Source: Euglena gracilis (Eukaryota > Euglenida > Euglenophyceae > Euglenales). From it: a stretch of DNA of 64,000 bases. The position numbers and the translations under genes are program-made. Below, one piece after another: positions 35,001 through 42,800 of this stretch (the first letter of the stretch is position 1; each line of letters opens with the position of its first letter). The notes beneath the pieces were generated by a model. That model saw nothing but the letters and a program-made list of their open reading frames with translations. It was not told the DNA's origin and made no database searches. The stretch spans positions 15,704,140 through 15,768,139 of the forward strand of contig CP154954.1 in assembly GCA_039621445.1 (NCBI GenBank), written 5' to 3'.

Positions 35001-37772
35001 GACCCACTGGAATTGCATGAACTGCCTGGACTGCATGCCTGTGAGCGTTCCATTGCTTGGCCGGCTGAGGCGAGGACGGAGGGCTGCCCACAATGGAGAA
35101 GGAGAAAGCGCGCCTGGGGACGGTGCGGGTGGACCCCAATCGTGCTGTATTGTGTTTCGGTCCATCGTGGTGGTTGCTTTATTTCATTTCATTTCATTTA
35201 TTTTTTTATTTCATTCTTTTTTATGCATGGATTTCGCTGCTGCTGCCATTGCTGTTGGCTTCTCGACGCTTTGAAGACTGCAGCACAGCCTCAGCACACC
35301 ACTGGGGCAGGCATTGGTCGCCGAGAGCGGGCAGGAGATGAAGTCGGCGATGTCCCTTGAGCACACCGTGGCCGACCAGTTGAAGCTGTTTGGAATCTCC
35401 ATAACTCCCCCTCAAGTATAAGGCCCACCCAATTATGTATGCCCATTAGACCACAGACGGGGCTTCATGTTTGGGCCCATATAAATTAACAAATATAACA
35501 AATACAGACAAATATAAAAAAAATTTCAAACCTTCAAATAACAACCAAATTTATTCCAAAACGATGGCTGTGCCTCCCAGATTTCCCCAAAGTGCCTTTT
35601 TTGCCCAAGATGAACCATTTCTGAGAAACGGAGAAACTACTCCCAAAATTTTCCTTCGTGCAAAGATGATCTTTTTTTAAAAACAAAAAATGTGTGTGTG
35701 TTTCTTTTGAGAGGGCACTCATTGTCCTGCCTTTTTTAAGGTGCACAATGTCCTCCCCCTGTGTAGGCATGCAGGTGGAGAAGAGATTTTAAACTCTCGC
35801 TCACTCCCCCCCCCCCGCCCCCCAAGGGGTGCCTACCTGGGATCCGACCCCGACCCCATGTAGGGGGGGGGGGGGTTGGGCAATTCGCCAAAAGTGCTTG
35901 ACACTCAGCAAGGCATTTTGGGTTTCACACATCCTGAACCGGTTTGGCACTCATGGATTGAAAACCTACCTCATTTTTCCTTCAGTCAAACTTTCTACCC
36001 AGATTGGGGATGCTGATGGAAGCCCCGTACGCCTTGCAACATGGTGAACATTCCCTGAGTGTTGGGCAATTCTGAGCGTTGCAGCCCCGCCCCAGCCACA
36101 GTGTGGGGTCGAGGGGATCCTCCGCCGGCCACACGTGCAATACAGCCTGTTGGAAGCCAGGGCACGCAGCCGTGCCAGCGCTTTGAAAAATATTGGGCAG
36201 CGCTCCCATGCTGTCTTTTGATATTTAGCAAACACATGCATTTCTGTAAATGTTCTTGGGTTTGTTGAGAAAATTTGCCTCTTTGGAATTTATTTCCCAA
36301 AATTATATGACCCCACAATACATAGGAGGAGGGCGCAGGGGTGGAAGGGGGGGGGCTGTTCCCCACCCCCTGGACCATATCCCCCCTTCTTGCAGGGTCC
36401 GGCCCCGCCCGGGGTTGGTACTTGGGGTCTGTTGGTTTGACAAAAATTTTACCCCAAAAAGTCCCCAAACGTGACATTTTTAGCAATTTTTTTGGGTGCA
36501 AAAGTTTTACATCACCCAGACATCATTTCTTCTGCCCCCCACATGTGCACACACACACACACACACATGCACACATGCACCACAAACAAACACACACATT
36601 TGCGTGCACGCACGCAAGCACACACCTGTGCAGACTCACACACACTCCCTCACACTCACACACAGACACACTACACACAACCACGCATGCACAGCATCAA
36701 GCCACCCACCACACCACACGTGTGCACGCGCACCAACCCGCGGGTCTCAACCCTGTCGTCGGCCCACGGCTACGGGGCACCTCCCAAGGCCGGCCTGCAG
36801 GCAGAGGAGAAGGACTCCGTGGAGGTGGACATCAAGTACGAGGGCTTCATCCGCCGGGCGCAGCTGCAGGCGGAGCGGGTGGCAGCGTCAATGGGGATGA
36901 AGCCACGCCCACTCCTGAAGACAAGGGGGGTGAACGCCTGTCGCATTTTTTTTCCGCGTGTGCATTTCTTGCACATTTTTTTTCAAAACTGTGCAAACAT
37001 GCATTTTTGTGCATTTTTGCATTTTTTGCAGTTTTGTCCTTTTTTTTTTGCTGTTTTGGCACATTTTTTTTTGTGATTTTTACATTTTTTTTGCATTTTC
37101 TGACCATTTTCGCAAATTTTTTTCCAATCTTTTGAATGGTTTGATTTTTTTTGAAACTGACATTTTCTTCAAAATTCCATACAATTATAGAAATACGACA
37201 CCATTTTTGCATATTTTTCGGGCATTTTTTTGCTTTTTTCGTAATTTTGGCGCATTTTCTCTAAAATTTCGAGCATTTCTGTGCATTTTTTTTTCCAAAA
37301 AAAGCATGTACATTTTTTGCGCATTATTGAGCATTTTTGCGCAATTTCCCCAACACGTGCCACCTTTTTCCCAAAAAAGAATCGTTCCGGTGCGAGATTT
37401 AACAATTTTGCCTCAAGTCCCTCCCAACACCCTGCGCTAGGCCGTTCGTCTGCCCCCCCTCCCCCCCCCCCAGCGGGGGAGGCGTGCCAGCAATTGCCCG
37501 CCGACCTGGACTACGCAGCCATCCACACCGTCTCCTTCATCGGCCGCGAGAAGCTGCGCGAGGTCCGCCCAGAGACCCTGGCCCAGGCCAGCCGCATCCC
37601 CGGCGTGACGAGCGCTGACGTGGCGGCCCTCCGCCCAGCGGCCCTGCCCGAGACCCATCGGCAACGGTGGCGCCACGCCCCGCGGCTGTTTAGGAATTGG
37701 GAATTAGGAATTGGGAATTTTGGGAATTGGGAATTGGGAATTAGAAATTGGGAATTGGGAATTAGGAATTAG
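16711..37772 (+). CDS. mnmG: Plastid-type MnmG (GidA), tRNA uridine 5-carboxymethylaminomethyl modification enzyme
   Basis: FAD enzyme that with MnmE installs the carboxymethylaminomethyl (or aminomethyl) group on the wobble uridine of tRNAs; predicted in the plastid. Exons: 16711-16903, 17260-17429, 19998-20030, 20532-20667, 22862-22985, 23200-23233, 23695-23817, 23986-24047, 24357-24456, 25375-25448, 25743-25814, 25975-26046, 26299-26389, 26814-26864, 26942-26988, 28052-28184, 28524-28605, 28875-28927, 34168-34277, 34750-34809, 35092-35139, 35292-35367, 36102-36154, 36761-36878, 37491-37772. The sum is 2397 nt, 798 residues. Visible motifs: [10 protein letters not shown] (FAD), [72 protein letters not shown]. 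Both conserved cysteines (CNP and NCPSIE) are kept. Wording such as IAWQPCNP and ARHVEREQ matches cyanobacterial rather than mitochondrial MTO1 forms. Least certain: leader joins, the 20667/22862 join, and the 36878/37491 join. Confidence 0.92.
17430..19997 (+). other. Candidate nonconventional intron (mnmG leader)
   Basis: The 5' end has CGC then CAGGCAC; near the 3' end is the exact complement GTGCCTG, then seven bases to the exon. CAG is at +4 and CTG at -9, one base off the pattern. Removing it keeps the frame into the exon that leads to the FAD-binding core. The ATG at 19935 would then be intronic. Confidence 0.5.
20031..20531 (+). other. Nonconventional intron of mnmG
   Basis: Starts GACCAGAC and ends GTCTGGGGAG: CAG at +4..+6, CTG at -8..-6, and CAGAC pairs with GTCTG. 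GGGGAGGAC is repeated directly at both borders. Removal gives [13 protein letters not shown] in frame. A GT-AG alternative using the CAG/GTAACA at 20044 leads into a frame with a stop. Confidence 0.75.
20668..22861 (+). other. mnmG intron with unresolved borders
   Basis: The two flanks must join as TGC AAC CC/A GCC ATC GGG to give the invariant CNPAIGG, but no GT, GC or GA donor lies at the 5' flank and no AG at the exact 3' point. GCCCG near the 5' end can pair with CGGGC near the 3' end. Borders given are the ones that restore the protein motif and may be off by a few bases. The intron contains G/C runs and AT-rich DNA near 21600-21780. Confidence 0.5.
22986..23199 (+). other. Nonconventional intron of mnmG
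   Basis: Starts GGCCAGGC and ends GCCTGAGGTC: CAG +4..+6, CTG -8..-6, CAGGC pairing with GCCTG. Removal restores [14 protein letters not shown], the conserved sequence after the first Rossmann part of MnmG. The competing GC-AG reading would insert three residues. Confidence 0.8.
23818..23985 (+). other. Nonconventional intron bounded by CCATGG repeats
   Basis: CCATGG occurs at both borders, and joining anywhere in it gives [13 protein letters not shown] in frame. GGATTC just inside the 5' end pairs with GAATCC just inside the 3' end. There is no GT or AG at the borders, and the exon frame ends in a stop (23836-23838) if it is not removed. Confidence 0.65.
24048..24356 (+). other. Nonconventional intron with 9-bp terminal stem
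   Basis: CAGCGGCGA begins at +4, and its perfect complement TCGCCGCTG lies six bases from the 3' end (CTG at -9..-7). Removal restores the conserved GTF before MNGTIWVG. Confidence 0.75.
24457..25374 (+). other. Nonconventional intron of mnmG
   Basis: Starts GGACAGGCC and ends GGCCTGGCCGA: CAG +4..+6, CTG -8..-6, CAGGCC pairing with GGCCTG. Joins QRL to [13 protein letters not shown] exactly as in MnmG proteins. It holds dispersed-repeat copy 2 (about 25010-25215). Confidence 0.85.
25449..25742 (+). other. Nonconventional intron bounded by 9-bp direct repeats
   Basis: GATGGAGCC is present at 25446-25454 and 25740-25748, so the exact cut is ambiguous. ATTCACTT inside the 5' end pairs with AAGTGAAT inside the 3' end. 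CTG is at -8 if the cut is placed as listed. Removal yields [16 protein letters not shown] in frame. Confidence 0.75.
25815..25974 (+). other. Nonconventional intron with double terminal stem
   Basis: CAGGG at +4 pairs with CCCTG near the 3' end, and the next segment TTTGGCTG pairs with CAGCCAAA. The join gives [15 protein letters not shown] plain GT start at 25816 exists, but no AG at the matching 3' position gives an open frame. Confidence 0.75.
26047..26298 (+). other. Nonconventional intron of mnmG
   Basis: Starts GAACAGGG and ends CCCTGGGGTG: CAG +4..+6, CTG -8..-6. Removal creates [19 protein letters not shown], matching the YGGW..KGPRYCPSIEDK block of cyanobacterial MnmG. Confidence 0.85.
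26390..26813 (+). other. Nonconventional intron bounded by GCCACC repeats
   Basis: GCCACC at both borders; CGAATG inside the 5' end pairs with CATTCG inside the 3' end. Removal joins KESH to [10 protein letters not shown]. The middle is very AT-rich. Confidence 0.65.
26865..26941 (+). other. 77-nt nonconventional intron with 9-bp stem
   Basis: Starts GCC then CAGGGTTTG; the perfect complement CAAACCCTG is followed by CCCAG to the 3' end. CAG is at +4..+6 and CTG at -8..-6. Removal gives [16 protein letters not shown]. Confidence 0.88.
26989..28051 (+). other. Nonconventional intron with TGG/CCA variant ends
   Basis: The 5' end has TGGGGG at +4 in place of CAG, and the 3' end has CCCCCA in place of CTG, so the pairing is kept though both sequences changed. 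Removal joins GLLRT to [20 protein letters not shown]. It contains a full copy of the GCGCATTTTT dispersed repeat (27130-27790). Borders may be off by 1-2 bases. Confidence 0.65.
27130..27790. repeat. GCGCATTTTT-rich dispersed repeat, copy A
   Basis: A T-rich block of TTTTTGCGCATTTTT units is followed by unique sequence, then GGAATCC.ACTCC.CTGGTCACAAGTAAG, GCTGACATTGTTGGTTATGG, GGAGAGTGACGC, and TTGTTGGAAATTTTTCTAAG, ending CCGTCCAGCGCATT. The same series of blocks lies at 52130-52885 and 62815-63570 in the tandem duplication. Confidence 0.85.
28606..28874 (+). other. Nonconventional intron of mnmG
   Basis: Starts GCCCAGGG and ends CCCTGTGGCC: CAG +4..+6, CTG -8..-6, CAGGG pairing with CCCTG; GGCCGCCC is repeated at both borders. 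Removal gives [19 protein letters not shown]. Confidence 0.85.
28928..34167 (+). other. 5.2-kb nonconventional intron of mnmG
   Basis: The 5' end has CGCCGCCCTGCA from +4, and the perfect 12-base complement TGCAGGGCGGCG lies seven bases from the 3' end. Removal joins IGTMVD to [20 protein letters not shown], matching the IDDL.TK..REPYR block. No exon was found inside: it holds AT-rich DNA, (GGCCGAAAAT)n stretches (30295-30420, 32105-32150), an 18-bp minisatellite (30905-31400) and G/C runs. Confidence 0.75.
30905..31400. repeat. 18-bp minisatellite, GATGC(T/A)GGACAAGATGCA type
   Basis: About 25 degenerate units, mostly CAGATGCTGGACAAGAT, some with GTCGACACTGG. Both strands stay open through it because the unit is a multiple of three. 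I see no start, splice or family context, so it is treated as a repeat in the mnmG intron. Confidence 0.9.
34810..35091 (+). other. Nonconventional intron of mnmG
   Basis: Starts ACCCAGCCC and ends GGGCTGCCCAC: CAG +4..+6, CTG -8..-6, CAGCCC pairing with GGGCTG. Removal gives [19 protein letters not shown] in frame. Confidence 0.82.
35140..35291 (+). other. Nonconventional intron of mnmG, borders approximate
   Basis: GTGCTG near the 5' end pairs with CAGCAC near the 3' end. Joining gives [17 protein letters not shown]. The exact cut is uncertain by one or two bases. Confidence 0.55.
36155..36760 (+). other. Nonconventional intron of mnmG
   Basis: Starts AGCCAGGG and ends CCCTGTCGTC: CAG +4..+6, CTG -8..-6, CAGGG pairing with CCCTG. 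Removal gives [20 protein letters not shown]. It carries a CA microsatellite (36545-36730). Confidence 0.85.
36879..37490 (+). other. Last intron of mnmG with GCATTTTT block
   Basis: Defined by GT (36879) and AG (37490) with matching phase, but the protein is then a few residues shorter than usual before LPADLDY, so the borders are not secure. The interior (36950-37340) is built of TTTTTGCGCATTTTT-type units like those of the dispersed repeat at 27130. Confidence 0.45.
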
Positions 37773-37778
37773 GAATCG
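37690..37778. repeat. GGGAATT tandem repeat forming the mnmG C-terminal tail
   Basis: Degenerate 6-7-bp units (GGGAATT/AGGAATT) begin inside the last exon and run to the TAG at 37770-37772. They add roughly 25 residues of NWELGIRN type after the normal MnmG end. Confidence 0.8.
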
Positions 37779-39801
37779 GATCCCCCATCTGGGTTGGGGG
37801 GTTCCACCACACCCCCACCTTCCAGCTGCAGGGTATACCCTCCCAACCTTCCCATGCACCCTCCCACAAGGCCCAGGCTTGGCAGGGCACCCACCGCAGT
37901 TATTTGGTGTTAATGGTAAATGGTAATGGTCAATCACGGGTTGGGGGGATGAGGTCCAGTGCCCTGTGCTGGTTTCCACCAGTTTCCACTGCCGGCAGAT
38001 TCTGCAAAAACATTTGGAAAAGAACTGTGTCGTGATAAACTGAACCAGAAAGCTCACCTTCAGACCGTGGTGACATGGGTTGTGTTGTGCAAATTCCGAC
38101 CCAATCAAACCCCAAAACGGAAAGGAAACTGCCACTGCGTGTGCCCATGTGGGCAGCCGCTGCCAGCGGCTGCACCTCGACCTGCGGCGCAAGCGCTCCG
38201 AGGCCGCGGCCGTGGTACCCGTGTGACGCATGTGACACGTGTGACATATGTGGCACGTGTGAAACGTGTGACACATGTGGCACGTGTGACGCGTGCGACA
38301 CCGATACTGCGCCCCGCCCTCCCTGCGAAAACCCCTGGAGAGGACGAGGGCCCCCGCTATGGGATCCTCCTCTGCACACATTGGAACCTTCTGACTGCGC
38401 GTTGCTGATCCAGTTCAATTTAATTTGCGGAGGTTCATGTGTCTTTGCAGCAAATGGCGGGAGGGCGTCCAAATGAAGGGAGAGTGTGCCCCAACCTATT
38501 GAAATTGACGTGCGAGTGTGGTATCAGCCCTCCGCCCCCCCCCTTCTCGACCTGAAGTCTAAACAGGCTGAATTTAAGGCGAGGCCGACCCACCTGGGAG
38601 CCTGGGCAGGAACTCCAAGGCACCTGGATCCGACCCCCGGGGGGTTGGGCAATTGTCCAAAAGTATCCACATTTGACTGATGGGGACTTCTCGTTCCGAA
38701 GGCGGTGGAGGCCTAGAACAGCCCATTTTTGGACACTTTTTTGGCCCACAACTAGGCAAGCACCGAACCCCCTCAGGGGTAGTGCCTGCCTGCCTACTCA
38801 CTCCGAGACCCCGCTTCCCCGGGATTGGTCAAGTTCAACCATAATTAATGCCGCAGACCGCCTAACAAGTTTATTTTATTATTTTAAGCTTATTTGTTGT
38901 TATTTACTTGAAATGGCTTCTTTCCATCACAATGGCTTGCGACGACAGCAGGTCCCCTGACTCTGTCACCGGGTGGTTTTTTCTTCATGTGCTATACACA
39001 AAACTGTAGAGATTTTGTTTTTGAAACGCTGGCTTGTCCTTGAAGGCGACGCAGAAAAACAAAGGAAAAGGCATTCGGGAAACGGAAAAGCGCTAATTGC
39101 CCCTCCAACAAAGCTGAACAGGAAATTATGGGGGTGGATGGCAGCATTTCTGATGATGGGATGCTGGGATGGGAGATGTTGAGGAATGCTGGGTGATGCT
39201 GGCATATTTTTTACACACTGTGAAGATTTAAGGTCGTATTTAAGCTCGTATTTAAGCTCGCATTTTGGATAAACGAGCAATCATTCCCCAAATACCCCAA
39301 ATCTCGCTGTTGCACTCCCCCTCGCTGCGCCCGTCCCACAGCGTCACGTGCCCGACTCCCCGGTCAGGGGTGGGCGGGCCATGTTCTGCTGCCCGTGCTG
39401 GCGGTGGCCACGAGCGGAGGAGCGCCGGGGCCGGCGGCCGCTTGCAGGGCGGTCCTCAACAGCCGGGAAGGTTTTTTTTTTGCGTTAAAGACCGCCCTGA
39501 CGGGCTTCAACTTTTGGTTGAACTTTAATTCAGATTTGAAGTCAAACTTAACTTTGAATTTGAATTTGAAATTAAAAGTTTATTTTTAATTTCATTTAAG
39601 GCAAAGAATTTTCCACGGTTTGGGTGGATGTGTGGGTCCAAGGATGCCAGATATAACTTTTTTCCCCGGACTCGACCTATTAAAGGCCATGTTTTCGGCG
39701 ACTTTCCCCAACGGATATTTCATTGAAGGTGTTGGGACTGCGGATTATTTTTTGCTTAACGACCGCCCTGATGGCGGGCGGAGGAGCGGCCGCTGGTGCC
39801 G
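37773..39801. other. Intergenic spacer after mnmG
   Basis: Contains a GTGTGACACATGTGGCAC-type array (38215-38305) and dispersed-repeat copy 3 (39595-39765). Two short coding-like stretches were noted: CGG CTG CAC CTC at 38167-38214 between AG and GTACCC, and an ATG at 39380 reading Cys/Arg-rich to a GTTTTT donor. Neither connects in phase to a recognised gene. Confidence 0.4.
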
Positions 39802-42800
39802 ATGGCGGAGCCGCGGCTCGGCCCGGAGCGGCTGCAGGCGGTGCTCGGCACCGTCCCCGGGTTCCAGGTCCCCCCTGTCCCGTCCCCGTATCTGGAATCC
39901 TGTCCCGGCACATTCGACCCAAAATCCACCGGGAAAATAGGTCAGCTGCGAGTTCCAAGATCTCGGCGAAGACAGGTCGTCACAGGAGGAAAAACTGATT
40001 TCTGTTACCAGAAACTTCACCGCAGTTGGAAAAGAAAACACTTTTTGTCTTCTGTTTTGATCTTTGGATTCTCAACGTTCTCAGCACCACAGATTCATTG
40101 CCTCATGCTAGGTTTGACCGCCCACCACTCAACACACCCGGCAGTCACAGGTGGAACCACTTCATTTCCTCACCCTTTTTTGCTCTGCCTCCGTGCCGCA
40201 ATTTTCAGCCCTGTCCCATGTTGCCCGCCGTCAACCAGTCACCCTTCCCAGGAGCTCCTTTTGAAGTCCTGGGACGAAAACCGTCTGTTCTCGGAGAGGC
40301 CGGAGGAGGCGGCCATGCACCAATCACCTGGAGCCCAGCCAAATTGAGTGGTCCTGGTAACAGTCTCCCAAATGCCTGACCTCCTCCTGGAAACCACCAT
40401 GTTTGGCATTTTCCCTGTCATCTGAATCTAGATTGTAATTGTTTTGTTGGGCAGTCCCAAGCTCACCCAGTTTGGGGGCCTCTTTTCGTCGGAACAAAAT
40501 TGATGAGGAAAGTTTCCTAGTGGGCTGTGATGGTGTCGCCGGAGACCGGTACACCAGCTTTTGGAATTTGCTTGAGTGATAGGAAACGAGAATGATACCT
40601 GGAAGAAACAGCACCCAAACCATCTTGGTATTATATTTCCTGTTGTGATGCACCTCGGACTCTTCCTATGCTTCTTGTAGCAGCCCTATCAGAGCCGAAA
40701 CAATGCAAGGAATAGGGCAAATGGAAAGCAGTTTTCCGCTTCCATAGACATACCTAACGGTTTTAACGATCACGCCTATTGGTTGCTGCTGGAATTTTTC
40801 ATGCCATGGTGGGTTTTGGTGTTTCAGTCGGTTCGATTATCTCCCCTAACCGCAGCTTTTGGTTTTAGGGTTCCGTATTGTGTAATTACATGGAAGTGCC
40901 ATTGCTCGTTTGTTTTATTTATTATTTTATTATTTTTATTATTTTTTATTTTATTTTTTTTCATTTTTTTTATTTTTATATTTATTTTATTTTTTCTGTC
41001 GCCGTCGCAGTGATGCTGTGGGGGTTTATTGGTGCGTGCTTTCGGCCCACCTTGAGGAGGAGGAGTTGCAGATGGGGGGTCCTGTGACCCTCGTGGTGCG
41101 TGGCCCATACGTCCGCGGGAGTGGGCAGGACCCATTCCCTATCTGGTCCATCTGGTCACTGGTGCATGAAGTTTTCATTTTGCAATTTAAACTGTTTGCT
41201 GTGATAAGGTGTGCCTCTGGGGGAGTTCATTTGTGGTAGCGGTGGAATCTCATTTTTTAGACATAAGTAATGCCGCAAGCATTCGTGTGTGCTGTATTTG
41301 TAATGTGGTCCTGGTTGCAGAGGTTGGCAAGATGGTGCAGATGACGAGCCGGAGATTGAAGGTATATTTTTATTTTCTGTGTGAACCCCCCAAATATTAA
41401 GCCCTGGCTTTGTATACGGACGGGATTTCAAGACCCTCAGGGGGGCTTTATATTTGGGGGGTGGCTTTAATTTGGGGGAGGCTTTATACTTGGGCAAGAA
41501 AACCAATTTTTTTTTGGCTGGCCTCCATCAGCTTTCGTGGCCTTCAACTGCAGTCATACACCTATTTTGTACCAAATTTTTGTTGTCTGCCTCTTATTTT
41601 CCCCAAAACATGCAAACATTGTCCAAAACGGAGGATTTCACCCTAAGATTTTCTGCTTTTTTTTTCTGAGTGGCACCATCGGTGGGCTTTATTTGGGGGG
41701 GGGGTGCTTTATATTTGGGTGGCAAAACCAAACCCCCTAGGGGGGGGGTGCTTTATATTTGGGCTTTGTATTTTGGGGTGTTTTACTTGCAAATGTGCCT
41801 GCAATCATGCGCCAATGCGTTGAGTTCCACCCACAGCAACATGTTTGCTGCAAATCCATCTGTTGCCTCCACATCACCTGCAGATGCGGACAAAGACTTG
41901 GAGGCACTCTCCTCTCTTCTGCTGGACCAAGTCGACCTCGAGGTCCGCCGCAGTTCCCCTGTGCTTTTAGCGGTTTTATTCATTTTTTCGATCCATTCCT
42001 TCAGCAAATGCTCATATTTTCTCTTTTGCGCAAGTTTCATATGTTTCTCAGGCGGTACAAATCGTTGCCATGGTCCTGGAAGACGTCGCCATCGACACGG
42101 AAATCGCGCAGTGGGTCGTGGACATCGCTTCGGCCGGGTACATCAGGTCTTGTCGATGTGGAATTGTGAAGTTAGCTGCGGAGTTCACACATGAATGGGG
42201 TCCTGTGTCCATTCTGGAACACAGGGTTTATAATGAAGAAGTTACATTTTGACTCCCATTGCCAGTTTCCATTACCGATCGCAAATTTGAGGCAAATTCC
42301 CCTTTTTTCCAATGCCTGGATGCCAGATCCATTGCCTTTTCGCTGACTTCATGAAAGGACTGCTTTTTTTTTCTTTGACCGAAGTTTCCTCAAGTGAAAG
42401 GATGCTGCACGAAGATGTTTCCTGCGGACCAATTTCCTGACTGGAAACACAGCCGTCGATCTCCGTGTCCGTAGCCGCTTCTCAGAGTGTACCCCATCCT
42501 TGGGGGGGGGGTACGAGAGAGTGGGATCGAGAGAGGAGGGGGAGGAGTTGATTTGATGCTTCAAGCCCCCAGCAACCGGACTCGTCCCCTGCGTCGTAGG
42601 CTGCTCTGCCTCGTGCGGTGCCAGCTGGACATCCCCACGCTGCTCTCCTGGGGCCCGACCTCGGTCCATTTTTCCCCGCCAGCAATTTCTGATCTCGGTG
42701 TCCCGACAATAACCAAACACGCAACTTGGGAGTGCCAAACGGTAGACTGGGGGGGGGGGTAGTGGGTAGTCGGCCGACTAGTCGGCCGACTACCCAATTG

